Shown piece by piece: positions 35,461-44,566 of a stretch of 64,000 nt of DNA. This stretch comes from G963665925 sp050596425. Its GTDB lineage: Bacteria; Bacillota; Clostridia; Peptostreptococcales; Acidaminobacteraceae. The stretch spans positions 2,170,001-2,234,000 of the forward strand of contig NZ_CP192292.1 of NCBI RefSeq assembly GCF_050596425.1. The letters run 5' to 3'. The position numbers and the translations under genes are program-made. The stretch's first letter is position 1; every line of letters begins with the position of its first letter. The notes beneath the pieces are model-generated. The model was not told where the DNA came from, searched no databases, and saw only the letters and a list, made by a program, of their open reading frames with translations.

Positions 35461-37002
35461 ATGCTATACGTAACACTGCAAGGATATGATTTAAGGTATG
35501 ATCTAGAGCATCTTCTGAACACATTTTATAAGAGGGAAGATCTTGTGTTTATATCTGAAAATGAAAATGAAGAAATCGAGATAAAGGAAGAAAAGATTGA
35601 TGTTTTATCAGTGACATCTCAATTGCATGGAGACACCGTGGTTTACATGGTGGGAGCAGCCTTTGATGCCGATCCGTCTGAGGAAATGCCTTGGGAAACA
35701 AAATCTGGAGAAATTTTGGTGGGAAGTGATGAACATGAAGCTTTCCGTAAACTCAAACAAGAGATAAAACGTACGGTCTATGACTATGTGAGTTCAAAAG
35801 TTAAGTCAACAAGCCCTTGGGGGATTCTTGTTGGAATGCGACCGGTTAAACTTGTCCACGAAATGCTAGATACCGGCATGACACCGGAAGTGGTGGGGCT
35901 TAAACTCCGCGATGACTATAGGGTTTCTAATGAAAAAATTGAATTGGCTCTTCAAATAGCCGACGTAGAACGGCCTTATCCGGAGAGCGCATCAACTGAC
36001 CCAATCAGTTTATACATTTGCATCCCATTTTGTCCAACACGCTGTCTGTATTGTTCTTTCCCATCCAACGCCATGGGTCAAAAGGGAAAGCTGATGGATC
36101 CGTATCTGGATGCTCTGATAAAAGAAATTAAAGAAGTGTCTGAGATGATTGACAAGTCTTTACAGAGGGTCGATTGTATTTATATTGGAGGGGGCACACC
36201 AACCTCATTGTCCGAAAGCCAGTTGGAAAGACTCCTTCATGAAATAGAAACCCAGGTGGGTACAGATAAACTTGTGGAGTATACAGTGGAAGCGGGACGA
36301 CCAGATTCTATTACAGAAGACAAGTTAAAGATTATGAAGAAATACGGTGTGGATAGAATCTGCATCAACCCTCAAACTATGAATGATGACACCCTCACAA
36401 TAATTGGGCGAGAACACAACAAGGAAGACGTTCGTTCTGTTTATGAAATGGCCAAGAACATTGGCTTTAAAAGCATTAACATGGACTTGATTATTGGACT
36501 GCCAGGGGAAACAGCTCGATCTGTTGAAGAGACCATGGCCCATGTTGGGGCAATGCGTCCAGAAAATGTAACTCTTCATACCCTAGCCATAAAAAGATCT
36601 TCACGACTCAATCAAACCCTGCAGCAAAAAAGTGGATCAGAGTACGAGCTTTCCAGCGCTGGAGATGCTGAAAAGATGATGGAAATTGCTATGGCGAGTC
36701 TTTATGGCATGGAAATGCATCCTTATTATATGTATAGACAGAAAAAGATTCTAGCCAACTTAGAAAATGTGGGCTTTTGTAAGGAAGGGCATGAATCTGT
36801 TTACAATATTAGAATCATGGAAGAAAGACATCAAATTGTGGCACTAGGGGCGGGCGCGGCTTCAAAAATGGTCTACTTAAATGAAAATAGATTCGAACGT
36901 GTGGCCAATACCAAGGGTGTTGAAGATTATATTGAAAGAGTGGATGAAATGATTGAGAAAAAGCGTCCTTATTTGCTGGGAGAAAAGTCAACAAAAGCAT
37001 AG
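35461..37002 (+). CDS. hemZ: HemZ-type radical SAM protein (coproporphyrinogen III dehydrogenase-like)
   Basis: A 513-residue radical SAM protein. An N-terminal region of about 160 residues, including GILVGMRPVKLVHEMLD, is characteristic of HemZ and absent from HemW. The cluster motif is CPTRCLYC (CX3CX2C), preceded by YICIPF. GGGTPTSL and the C-terminal HemN-like domain (GFCKEGHESVYNIRIMEER) follow. HemZ in Bacillus takes part in anaerobic heme synthesis, although many clostridial homologues sit in genomes without a full heme pathway. Heme or siroheme use here would fit the sulfite reductase downstream only indirectly. GAGGTGAAAA precedes the ATG. Confidence 0.87.
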   Translation: MLYVTLQGYDLRYDLEHLLNTFYKREDLVFISENENEEIEIKEEKIDVLSVTSQLHGDTVVYMVGAAFDADPSEEMPWETKSGEILVGSDEHEAFRKLKQEIKRTVYDYVSSKVKSTSPWGILVGMRPVKLVHEMLDTGMTPEVVGLKLRDDYRVSNEKIELALQIADVERPYPESASTDPISLYICIPFCPTRCLYCSFPSNAMGQKGKLMDPYLDALIKEIKEVSEMIDKSLQRVDCIYIGGGTPTSLSESQLERLLHEIETQVGTDKLVEYTVEAGRPDSITEDKLKIMKKYGVDRICINPQTMNDDTLTIIGREHNKEDVRSVYEMAKNIGFKSINMDLIIGLPGETARSVEETMAHVGAMRPENVTLHTLAIKRSSRLNQTLQQKSGSEYELSSAGDAEKMMEIAMASLYGMEMHPYYMYRQKKILANLENVGFCKEGHESVYNIRIMEERHQIVALGAGAASKMVYLNENRFERVANTKGVEDYIERVDEMIEKKRPYLLGEKSTKA

Positions 37003-37035
37003 TTGACCTTATAAGGATCTATAAGCCCCAGGCAG

Positions 37036-37065
37036 TTGACAGGGTCACAAACCTTGATTTATAAT
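37036..37065 (+). promoter_or_regulatory. Promoter of the hisS-aspS operon
   Basis: A perfect TTGACA (37036-37041), 18 bp, and a perfect TATAAT (37060-37065). Transcription begins near 37072 and runs into the T-box leader. Confidence 0.85.
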
Positions 37066-37071
37066 AAGAAC

Positions 37072-37330
37072 AATTGAATACAGATGCAGGGGAATAAGTA
37101 GTGTTGATTGTATCAAGTCTAGGGACGGTTGATGTCGCTGGATCTAAGCGAATTGGGGATGGTGGGAGCCCATGATTAAAATCAGTGCGAAAGACAGCCC
37201 ATATAGAGTTGCAGTCTGTGTGTTAAAGTGGGTCATATTTGACCAACTAGGGTGGCACCGCGGGAAAGAAATAAGCCCGTCCCTAATGTGATGTTTTGTT
37301 GTATCAAAATAACATAGGGGCGGTTTTTTT
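37072..37330 (+). ncRNA. T-box leader (riboswitch) of hisS-aspS
   Basis: The leader holds the T-box sequence AGGGTGGCACCGCG at 37249-37262, which pairs with the acceptor end of uncharged tRNA. A terminator follows: CCGTCCCTAATGT (37277-37289) with ACATAGGGGCGG (37312-37323) plus T7. The Stem I features GGTTGATG near 37128 and GGTGGGAGCC near 37160 are typical. The most likely specifier codon is GAC (Asp) at 37193-37195 in GCGAAAGACAGCCC, followed by the customary purine. If so, the operon senses tRNA-Asp although hisS comes first. The specifier reading is by eye. Confidence 0.92.
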
Positions 37331-37435
37331 ATAGACAGAATTAGAGCGTAATCCTGATATATAAAAGCAAGTTTTCTCCTGTTTGGTGTCGGATAATTTC
37401 ATTACACAAAATAAACAAGAAGGAGGCGTATGAAG

Positions 37436-38770
37436 ATGAAAAAACCAAGAGGGACACAAGACATTCTTCCATCGGAGGTGTATAAGTGGCATTACGTGGA
37501 GAGCACTTTCCGTGACGTATGTAGAAGATTTGGTTACGAGGAAATTCGCACGCCGTTGTTCGAGTATACAAATCTTTTCAAGCGAGGCGTTGGTGAAACA
37601 ACTGATGTTGTAAGCAAGGAAATGTACACGGTTTTCAATTCTAGAGAATACACGAACTACATTGCCAAGCGTGAACTTATGGATGCACCGCCGCTGGATG
37701 TTATGCGTGATTTCATGAATGACAAAAATGGCATGACCCTAAAGCCTGAGGGGACAGCACCTGTTGCTAGAGCTTTTGTTGAAAGTAAAATGTATGCCGA
37801 ATCACAGCCAACAAAACTTTACTACATAACAGCGTGCTCAAGACACGAACGCCCGCAAGCTGGTCGTTTAAGACAATTCCACCAGTTTGGCGTGGAAATA
37901 TTTAGCGCTTATGGCGCTTCGGCAGACGCTGAGACAATTGCTGTGGCTGATACTTTTATGAGGGAACTTGGTCTTGAAAATGTTGTTCTCAACATCAACA
38001 GTGTTGGATGTCCAGAATGTCGCCCTAAGTATCACGAGGTGCTTAAAGATTTTCTAGCAAGCAAACTGGATAATTTATGTGAGACATGCAACGAAAGATA
38101 TGAAAAGAATCCTTTACGTATTCTTGACTGTAAGAATAAATCTTGTCAGGCTGAACTGGTAGAGGCGCCGGTTATGTTAGACCACCTTTGCGATGACTGT
38201 GAAGACCACTTCGGTAAGTTAAAGACATACCTACAAGCCATGGATATAGACTTTGTTATTGACCCCAAAATTGTGCGTGGTCTGGATTACTACACAAAAA
38301 CAGCCTTTGAGTTTATTTCAGGAGAAATTGGCGCTCAAAGCACAGTGTGTGGTGGCGGGCGCTACAACAAACTGGTGGCTGAAATTGGTGGACCAGAAAC
38401 ACCTGGTGTTGGTTTTGGTATGGGTATAGAAAGACTCATAATGACCCTTGAAGCCAACGGCGTGACTTTCCCAGACCCGAATACAGCTGACCTATTTATT
38501 GTTTCAATGGGTGAGGACACTATAGCTCCTGCAGTTGGTTTAACACAAAAGTTAAGACGCAAGGGGATCAGTGCTGATACAGACCATATGGGAAGAAAGA
38601 TGAAAGCTCAAATGAAGTTTGCAGATAAGATCAATGCCAAGTATACACTGGTTCTTGGATCGAATGAAATTGAGAGTGGAAATGCACGCATCAAGCATAT
38701 GGCAACTGGAGAGCAAACTGACATTCAACTTGGTGACCTAGATAGCATTGTCAAGATTATTACGGAATAG
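37436..38770 (+). CDS. hisS: Histidine-tRNA ligase
   Basis: HisRS of about 444 residues, a class II synthetase. Motif 2 (TLKPEGTAPVARAFVE and the arginine loop RHERPQAGRLRQFHQFGVE) and the histidine-A signature GLDYYTKTAFEF are present. Motif 3 is GFGMGIERLIM. An insertion with paired cysteines (GCPECRPKYHEV and CETCNERY), probably zinc-binding, is normal for this subtype. ATG 37436 is nine bases from AAGGAGG; ATG 37430 is only three bases away and would add two residues. It is controlled by the T-box and followed by aspS after 119 bases. Confidence 0.95.
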   Translation: MKKPRGTQDILPSEVYKWHYVESTFRDVCRRFGYEEIRTPLFEYTNLFKRGVGETTDVVSKEMYTVFNSREYTNYIAKRELMDAPPLDVMRDFMNDKNGMTLKPEGTAPVARAFVESKMYAESQPTKLYYITACSRHERPQAGRLRQFHQFGVEIFSAYGASADAETIAVADTFMRELGLENVVLNINSVGCPECRPKYHEVLKDFLASKLDNLCETCNERYEKNPLRILDCKNKSCQAELVEAPVMLDHLCDDCEDHFGKLKTYLQAMDIDFVIDPKIVRGLDYYTKTAFEFISGEIGAQSTVCGGGRYNKLVAEIGGPETPGVGFGMGIERLIMTLEANGVTFPDPNTADLFIVSMGEDTIAPAVGLTQKLRRKGISADTDHMGRKMKAQMKFADKINAKYTLVLGSNEIESGNARIKHMATGEQTDIQLGDLDSIVKIITE

Positions 38771-38889
38771 TTAGTGAAAGTCTTAAATTGAATTTAAAAT
38801 TATCGTGGCTTATAGACTCTTTTATATAAGCTGTGACTGCGCAACATATATGAATGAATTATTGCATGATATTGAGGAGAGTGTAAAAA

Positions 38890-40677
38890 ATGGCAGAACT
38901 ACTACAGGGAACGAAAAGAACCCATTATTGTGGCCAACTTAGAGAAGAACATATTGGCCAAATTGTAACACTGATGGGATGGGTTCAGAAAAAAAGAAAT
39001 CTGGGGGCACTTGTCTTTGTTGATTTACGTGATCGCGAAGGTGTTGCGCAGGTTATGTTTGATCCGGATCTATCTAGACAAGCATTTGAAAAGGCTGAAA
39101 AAACACGTGGGGAATTTGTTCTTGCTGTTACAGGCGAAGTGCGCCGTCGTGAAAGCATCAATGAAAATATTCCAACAGGATATGTTGAGGTTTTCGCCAA
39201 AGAGCTTAAGGTCATTTCTGAATCAGAAGTGCCACCAATCCATATAAATGATGATGACAAGGCTGGAGAGCAACTCCGTCTGAAATACCGATACCTAGAT
39301 CTTAGAAAACCTAAAATGCAAAAAAGACTTCGTTTCCGTTACAAGGTATCTAAAATCATCCGTGACTTTCTTGATGAAGAGGGCTTTATTGATTTAGAAA
39401 CGCCAATCCTGACAAAGCCAACACCAGAAGGCGCACGCGACTACCTTGTGCCATCACGTGTTCAACAAGGAAAGTTCTTTGCACTGCCACAGTCTCCTCA
39501 GCTATTTAAGCAACTTTTTATGGTCTCAGGCTTTGATAAGTATTTCCAAATTGTCAAATGTTTTAGAGATGAAGACTTACGTGCAGACCGTCAGCCAGAG
39601 TTTACACAGGTGGATATTGAAATGTCATTTGTTGAAGAAGAAGATGTTCTTGCAATGAATGAAAGATTGATTCAGCGTGTTTTCAAGGACGCATTAGATT
39701 ATGATGTTCAACTGCCACTGCCACGTATGCCATACAAAGAGGCTATGGAGCGTTTTGGGTCTGATAAACCAGATACGCGTTTTGGTTTTGAACTAAAATC
39801 CCTAAACGAAGTTCTTGCAAAGTCTGAGTTCCAAGTTTTTAGTGGAGCAATCAGCAGTGGTGGCATGGTAAAGGCAATCAATGCCAACGGCCGTGCTGGA
39901 GAAGTTTCTAAAAAGAAAATTAAGAACCTTGAAAAGTTCGTTAAAACATATGGTGCAAAGGGTCTAGCATGGATGAAGCTCACAGAAGAAGGCATTGAGT
40001 CACCAGTGGCTAAATTCCTTTCTGAAGATGAAATCAATGGCATTATCGAAACAATGGAAGCTAAGACAGGGGATATGATTTTCATCGTAGCGGACAAGTC
40101 GAGTGTTGTTTACGATTCACTTGGCGCTCTTCGTGTTGAACTTGCAAAACAATTCGACATGCTTGATGACAGTCAGTTCAACCTCCTATGGGTCACTGAA
40201 TTCCCACTGTTTGAGTACGACGAAGACGAAGGTCGCTACTACGCTATGCACCACCCATTCACATCACCAATGGACGAAGATATTGACAAGGTGGAAAGCG
40301 ATCCTGGCAATGCCCGTGCAAAGGCATATGACATTGTTTTAAATGGTGTTGAGCTTGGTGGTGGATCAATTCGTATTCATGACGCGGGTCTTCAAAAGAC
40401 CATGTTTAAGGCACTTGGACTTTCAGAAGAAGAAACTAATGAAAAATTCGGCTTCCTACTAGAAGCCTTCAAATACGGCACACCACCACATGGTGGGGTG
40501 GCATTTGGACTTGATCGTTTTGTTATGCTTCTTATTGGGGCAGAGAATATTCGCGAAGTTATTGCCTTCCCTAAAACACAGGATGCAAAATGCCTTATGA
40601 CAGATGCGCCTTCATTGGCAGATCCAAACCAGTTGGTTGAACTGGGCATTGAATTGGTGGCGAAAGAAGATGAATAG
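38890..40677 (+). CDS. aspS: Aspartate-tRNA ligase (bacterial type)
   Basis: AspRS of 595 residues. The N-terminal OB anticodon domain has GWVQKKRNLGALVFVDLRDR, typical of aspartyl enzymes. The class II catalytic core shows SPQLFKQLFMVSGFDKYFQI and FRDEDLRADRQPEFTQVDIE (motif 2) and GGVAFGLDRFVMLLIG (motif 3). The roughly 100-residue GAD insertion (about 290-400) marks the bacterial form. GAGGAGAG precedes the ATG. The rseC-like gene overlaps its last eight bases. Confidence 0.95.
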   Translation: MAELLQGTKRTHYCGQLREEHIGQIVTLMGWVQKKRNLGALVFVDLRDREGVAQVMFDPDLSRQAFEKAEKTRGEFVLAVTGEVRRRESINENIPTGYVEVFAKELKVISESEVPPIHINDDDKAGEQLRLKYRYLDLRKPKMQKRLRFRYKVSKIIRDFLDEEGFIDLETPILTKPTPEGARDYLVPSRVQQGKFFALPQSPQLFKQLFMVSGFDKYFQIVKCFRDEDLRADRQPEFTQVDIEMSFVEEEDVLAMNERLIQRVFKDALDYDVQLPLPRMPYKEAMERFGSDKPDTRFGFELKSLNEVLAKSEFQVFSGAISSGGMVKAINANGRAGEVSKKKIKNLEKFVKTYGAKGLAWMKLTEEGIESPVAKFLSEDEINGIIETMEAKTGDMIFIVADKSSVVYDSLGALRVELAKQFDMLDDSQFNLLWVTEFPLFEYDEDEGRYYAMHHPFTSPMDEDIDKVESDPGNARAKAYDIVLNGVELGGGSIRIHDAGLQKTMFKALGLSEEETNEKFGFLLEAFKYGTPPHGGVAFGLDRFVMLLIGAENIREVIAFPKTQDAKCLMTDAPSLADPNQLVELGIELVAKEDE

Positions 40678-41134
40678 AAATGGTGTTGTCACTGAAGTCA
40701 AAGGCGAACGTGCCGTTGTTCAACTGCTAAGACATACAGCTTGCGGTGAATGCGGTGCATGTCAACTAGGAGATGACAGCAAGCAGATTAGAATAGAGTG
40801 TGCCAATGAAGTTGGTGCCCAAGTGGGAGAGTTTGTTGAAATTGATTTAGAATCTCCTAATGTCCTTGGAGCAGCCTTCATAATGTACATGATACCTCTT
40901 GTTGCACTTCTTGTAGGGGTATTGGGAGGAACGTTAATCTTTGGTGCATTAACAAGCGCCAGCATCATGAACCCTGAGTGGATTAAGTATAAAGAACTTG
41001 TTGGTTCTGCTCTTGGTGTTGCACTCATGACACTGACCTATTTTGTCATTAAAGGCAAAGAGGATAAATTCTCAGACAGTCAAAAGTATTTGTCAAGAAT
41101 TACAAAAGTTGATAGAACAGAGTTGCAGATTTAG
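40670..41134 (+). CDS. RseC/MucC-family membrane protein
   Basis: A 154-residue protein beginning MNRNGVVTEVKGERAVVQLL. A cysteine cluster, CGECGACQ (with a further Cys in RIECAN), matches the redox-active N-terminal domain of RseC. Two membrane helices follow (AAFIMYMIPLVALLVGVLGG and VGSALGVALMTLTYFVIKG). RseC proteins support SoxR reduction or Rnf-type electron transport in other bacteria; no rnf genes lie nearby, so the partner is unknown. ATG 40670 overlaps the end of aspS by eight bases, which argues for translational coupling. Confidence 0.85.
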   Translation: MNRNGVVTEVKGERAVVQLLRHTACGECGACQLGDDSKQIRIECANEVGAQVGEFVEIDLESPNVLGAAFIMYMIPLVALLVGVLGGTLIFGALTSASIMNPEWIKYKELVGSALGVALMTLTYFVIKGKEDKFSDSQKYLSRITKVDRTELQI

Positions 41135-41178
41135 CAAAGTGCAAGTACAATAGAAGAGTGAATAATTATTCATATAAT

Positions 41179-41215
41179 ATAAGTGGGCCGACTATTTTAG
41201 TTGGCCCACTTATAT
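41179..41215 (+). terminator. Terminator of hisS-aspS-rseC
   Basis: ATAAGTGGGCC with GGCCCACTTAT form a near-perfect palindrome with a T-rich loop (TATTTTAG). It may work in both directions. Confidence 0.8.
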
Positions 41216-41306
41216 AGAATACGCAGGTTTTAAAAAACTTAAGACTGTGTGTAAAAACCTATGATGTGGGTATTTGGTTAAAGGAATTCCTACAAAATAG
41301 GTATTG

Positions 41307-41312
41307 TATAAT
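41307..41312 (+). promoter_or_regulatory. -10 element of glyA
   Basis: TATAAT at 41307-41312 follows a weak -35 (GAATTC). Transcription would begin near 41319, after the longest-frame start at 41304, which supports initiation at 41349. Confidence 0.55.
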
Positions 41313-41348
41313 GCTAGACACCAGATATATGAAAAGGGAGGACAAGCA

Positions 41349-42584
41349 ATGATTTGTAAAGAGCTTAATAAATGCGATCCTGAAGTTTTCGAGGCCATAG
41401 AGAAAGAAGCCCAAAGACAGAAAAATGGGATTGAACTAATTGCTTCAGAAAACTCTGTGTCAGAAGCTGTCATGGATGCCATGGGCAGTGTTATGACCAA
41501 TAAGTATGCTGAAGGATACCCTGCCAAACGTTACTATGGTGGCTGTGAATATGTTGATGTGGTTGAAAATCTAGCCATTGATCGTTTAAAGGACTTATTT
41601 GGAGCAGAGCATGCCAATGTTCAGCCGCACTCTGGATCAAATGCCAATTTAGCGGTTTACTTCGCGCTGCTAAACCATGGTGATACTGTTATGGGTATGG
41701 ATTTAAGCCACGGCGGACACTTAACACATGGGTCACCGGTCAATATTTCTGGTGTGTATTATAATTTTGTCCCATATGGCGTGAGCAAGGAAACAGAAAC
41801 AATAGACTATGATGAAATGAGAAGATTGGCTCATGAAGTCAAGCCAAAGATGATTGTTTCAGGCGCTTCGGCTTACCCTAGAAAAATTGATTTTAAAATA
41901 ATCAGAGAAATTTGTGATGAAGTTGGCGCCTACATGATGGTGGATATGGCCCATATTGCAGGACTCGTTGCGGCAGATCTTCACGAAAACCCTTGTGCTT
42001 ATGCAGATGTTGTCACTTCAACAACACATAAAACCCTGCGTGGCCCAAGAGGCGGTATCATTCTGTGTAAAAAAGAGTATGCAAAGAAAATTGACAAGGC
42101 CATCTTCCCTGGCATCCAGGGTGGACCACTCATGCATGTTATTGCAGCCAAGGCAGTTTCTTTCAGAGAAGCACTGACTGACCAGTTTAAAACATATCAA
42201 AAGAAGCTTGTTGACAACTGCTCTGCAATGGCAGATGCTATGACAGCGCGTGGATTCAAACTGGTTTCAGGTGGAACGGACAATCATTTATTCCTTATTG
42301 ATCTTAGAAATAAGGGACTAACAGGAAAGAAAGCCGAAGCCATGCTTGGTGAAGTTGGGATCACAGTCAATAAAAACACTGTGCCATTTGAAACGGAGAG
42401 CCCATTTGTAACAAGTGGTATCCGTATTGGAACGGCTGCCGTAACAACTAGGGAAATGGGTCAAGACCAAATGGTTGAGATCGCTGGCATTATTGCCGAC
42501 ACCCTTGAAGAAAAAGAGACAATTGAATCATTAAAAGCGCGTGTTGCAAAACTTTGTGAAGCATTCCCTTTGTATGATCTGTAA
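41349..42584 (+). CDS. glyA: Serine hydroxymethyltransferase
   Basis: GlyA of 411 residues, a PLP enzyme that interconverts serine and glycine with tetrahydrofolate. The PLP lysine lies in VTSTTHKTLRGPRGG. Also present are the N-terminal IELIASENSVSEAV, the tetrahydrofolate/active-site stretch YAEGYPAKRYYGGCEYVD, and GSNANLAVYFALL. GGGAGG is correctly spaced from ATG 41349. It is monocistronic with its own terminator. Confidence 0.96.
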   Translation: MICKELNKCDPEVFEAIEKEAQRQKNGIELIASENSVSEAVMDAMGSVMTNKYAEGYPAKRYYGGCEYVDVVENLAIDRLKDLFGAEHANVQPHSGSNANLAVYFALLNHGDTVMGMDLSHGGHLTHGSPVNISGVYYNFVPYGVSKETETIDYDEMRRLAHEVKPKMIVSGASAYPRKIDFKIIREICDEVGAYMMVDMAHIAGLVAADLHENPCAYADVVTSTTHKTLRGPRGGIILCKKEYAKKIDKAIFPGIQGGPLMHVIAAKAVSFREALTDQFKTYQKKLVDNCSAMADAMTARGFKLVSGGTDNHLFLIDLRNKGLTGKKAEAMLGEVGITVNKNTVPFETESPFVTSGIRIGTAAVTTREMGQDQMVEIAGIIADTLEEKETIESLKARVAKLCEAFPLYDL

Positions 42585-42668
42585 AATGAAATTTATTAAA
42601 TATTCAAGTATAAGATATTCAAGTCAGAGACCACTTCTGTATATCTTATAAAATAAAGGGTCTGATAG

Positions 42669-42713
42669 AACCGATTGATGTGTATTATTATATGCATGTC
42701 AATCGGTTTTTTG
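42669..42713 (+). terminator. Terminator of glyA
   Basis: AACCGATTGA (42669-42678) pairs with TCAATCGGTT (42699-42708), followed by T6. Confidence 0.88.
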
Positions 42714-42860
42714 TTTTGAAGGAAGGGGGTTTCTTACGTGCCAGGAAAGGGCATAACTTGAAAGAGAAGGATTAATCATGTAGAATAAAGTAACGTTAAA
42801 AAAAATATAACGTAAATTTGATGATTGTATTATACGTAAATTGAAAGGGGGGGCTCATGT

Positions 42861-43712
42861 ATGCAAGAGTACAATGGGTTTCATAGAAAGCTTCAAAACT
42901 ACTGTTTGGGAGGTCATCCAGAAATGGTTCTTGAGATGCTTAAAGAGGGTATGGACAAATATCCTAAACATCTATCAGAGATGCTCTTTGAGGGCATTAT
43001 GGCCTGTATTGAGCTTGACCAACACGAATCAGCTTTAACCATGATGAAACTTGCAGATTCACAGGGATTCTGGTATCCCACGGAAATGTTTCCAGAGGAA
43101 AAGGGCTACGAACTATATACAAAAAAATGGCATGAGAATAGGGGAAGGGTATCACAGGCCTCAATGCAAGTGGGGTATGAAAATGGCTTAAATATGCTTG
43201 CCCTGCATGGATGGGGAGAAGATCTCAGTCTGTTTAGACGCTACTTTCATTCAGATGGATTTGAAAAACGTGGCCGGATTCATTACTTGCAATCTAGTCA
43301 AAAAATTGGTGACATCCAGTACGTTTGGAATGATAGAAAACAGGCGGAGCATGATGTTAGACACTACTTAACTGAGACACTTGGGGACATGAAAATAGAT
43401 ATTCTAGCAGGTTTTTCTCAAGGTGGGTATCTGGCGCTCGATTTTCTTGTTCATGAAATCATTGATGTGGACAAATTGATTTTGATTTGTCCTGGAAAAG
43501 AAGACTACACCCTTAAGGCTTTAACAAGTCTAGCGAAAAATGGCGTGGAAGTCTTATTAATATCCGGTACACAAGATTTTGATCATGAGTACCATAACAA
43601 CTTGTATGAACGCTTAAGGGAAGCTGATGTCCGTGTGGATTACCAGGTGATTGAAAAAATGGGACACTGGTTCCCAGAAGACCTTGATAAACGCATTGAT
43701 TCATTCATATAG
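42861..43712 (+). CDS. Alpha/beta hydrolase, phospholipase/carboxylesterase-like
   Basis: A 283-residue protein with no signal peptide. Residues about 1-100 are helical and look like a short tetratricopeptide-type or lid region (LLEMLKEGMDKYPKHLSEML type sequence). The catalytic part follows: HGWGEDLS (oxyanion region), the nucleophile elbow GFSQGG with Ser as nucleophile, Asp in SGTQDFDHEY, and His in KMGHWFPED. This order matches serine alpha/beta hydrolases of the YpfH/phospholipase-carboxylesterase group. The substrate is unknown. GAAAGGGGGGG lies upstream. ACGTAAATT occurs twice in the promoter area (42810 and 42834). Confidence 0.75.
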   Translation: MQEYNGFHRKLQNYCLGGHPEMVLEMLKEGMDKYPKHLSEMLFEGIMACIELDQHESALTMMKLADSQGFWYPTEMFPEEKGYELYTKKWHENRGRVSQASMQVGYENGLNMLALHGWGEDLSLFRRYFHSDGFEKRGRIHYLQSSQKIGDIQYVWNDRKQAEHDVRHYLTETLGDMKIDILAGFSQGGYLALDFLVHEIIDVDKLILICPGKEDYTLKALTSLAKNGVEVLLISGTQDFDHEYHNNLYERLREADVRVDYQVIEKMGHWFPEDLDKRIDSFI

Positions 43713-43734
43713 ACCCATGTTTAAGTCAATCACC

Positions 43735-43764
43735 TTGACAGGGCGCCTTACTATAGCGTATAAA
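43735..43764 (+). promoter_or_regulatory. Promoter of the Crp/Fnr-type regulator gene
   Basis: TTGACA (43735-43740), 18 bp, TATAAA (43759-43764). The ribosome site GAGGGGA follows. Confidence 0.65.
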
Positions 43765-43798
43765 GTATACAAGACTATAAAATGAGGGGAACATCACA

Positions 43799-44479
43799 TT
43801 GATTGATACGTGCATCATACGCAAAGTACAGGCGTTTTCAAGCCTTTCAGATGAAACCATTTCTAAAATATCTAAAATCGCAGTGGATGTAACACTTAAA
43901 AAAGGAGAGACTCTTTTTTGGGAAAAGGATCAAGTGGATGCAGTCTATGCACTTATTTCAGGTAAGACAGCTATGTTGCGTTATAGTGGATCTGGACAAA
44001 AAAGAATATTCTTCATACTCAATGAAGGGGCCCTAATTAATGAAGTGGCCTTTGATAATTTGCCGGTTTCTGTTGTGTGTGAAGCTTTTGAGAATGCGCA
44101 CTTGCTTCGTATGCCAAAACTTTTATTTTTGGAAATAATGCGTGAAGACTTTGACTTGACCTATAATGTTATGTGCTCCATGGGTAAAAAACAGAGGCGC
44201 CTATACAGGCAATTGAAAAATACAGTGCCTATAAAAGTGGATAAAAAACTTGCGGCAAAGTTATGGAAGTTATCAAAAGATTACGGCATCACAAATGGAC
44301 AGTGGATACGGATTGATCTGAAAATGTCTGTGACCAATCTCAGTTATTTGATGGGGAGTTCTAGGGAGACCATTTCAAGAGCTCTCAATAAACTCATCGA
44401 CTTGGGGATTGTCAAATGGGATAAAAAGCAGATACTGGTCAAGGAGAAAGAAATACTTGAATATTATAGAAGTGAATAA
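43799..44479 (+). CDS. Crp/Fnr-family transcription regulator
   Basis: A 226-residue regulator. The N-terminal cyclic-nucleotide-binding-type beta barrel spans about 10-115 (LKKGETLFWEKDQVDAVYAL and GKTAMLRYSGSGQKRIFFIL). A long dimer helix follows, and a C-terminal winged helix holds the recognition segment MGSSRETISRALNKLIDLGI, very similar to Fnr/Crp. It lacks the N-terminal cysteine cluster of Fnr; only isolated cysteines are present. It is therefore probably not a classical [4Fe-4S] oxygen sensor. The start is TTG at 43799 after GAGGGGA. A TGTGA-N6-TCACA operator lies directly downstream, in front of the sulfite reductase operon. It is the obvious candidate to control that operon and possibly its own transcription termination region. 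Confidence 0.85.
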   Translation: MIDTCIIRKVQAFSSLSDETISKISKIAVDVTLKKGETLFWEKDQVDAVYALISGKTAMLRYSGSGQKRIFFILNEGALINEVAFDNLPVSVVCEAFENAHLLRMPKLLFLEIMREDFDLTYNVMCSMGKKQRRLYRQLKNTVPIKVDKKLAAKLWKLSKDYGITNGQWIRIDLKMSVTNLSYLMGSSRETISRALNKLIDLGIVKWDKKQILVKEKEILEYYRSE

Positions 44480-44503
44480 GCCTTCTAAATTTGGAATGAC
44501 TAG

Positions 44504-44545
44504 ATATGTGATAAATGTGTGATATTTATCACATATTTTTTTTAT
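44504..44545 (+). terminator. Terminator of the Crp/Fnr regulator gene, overlapping the operator
   Basis: A perfect 13-bp inverted repeat, ATATGTGATAAAT (44504-44516) with ATTTATCACATAT (44524-44536), has a seven-base loop and is followed by about eight T residues. Confidence 0.8.
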
Positions 44546-44560
44546 GCCCTTTTATATACT
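44507..44560 (+). promoter_or_regulatory. Crp/Fnr-type operator and promoter of the FNT-asrABC operon
   Basis: TGTGA at 44518-44522 and TCACA at 44529-44533 form a perfect TGTGA-N6-TCACA site. A third half-site, TGTGA, lies at 44507-44511, exactly 11 bp upstream. TATACT (44555-44560) is a good -10 and there is no convincing -35. With a start near 44567 the operator is centred at about -41.5, the standard class II activator position for Crp/Fnr proteins. Activation by the upstream-encoded regulator is inferred. Confidence 0.65.
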
Positions 44561-44566
44561 CTTTGT

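Noticed and set aside
40604..40669. N-terminal extension of the RseC-like protein within aspS
   Set aside because: The added residues are an out-of-frame reading of aspS. The protein family begins at MNRNG.
42841..43038. 65-codon frame overlapping the alpha/beta hydrolase
   Set aside because: It is a frame-shadow; the hydrolase frame has the catalytic motifs and a good ribosome site.
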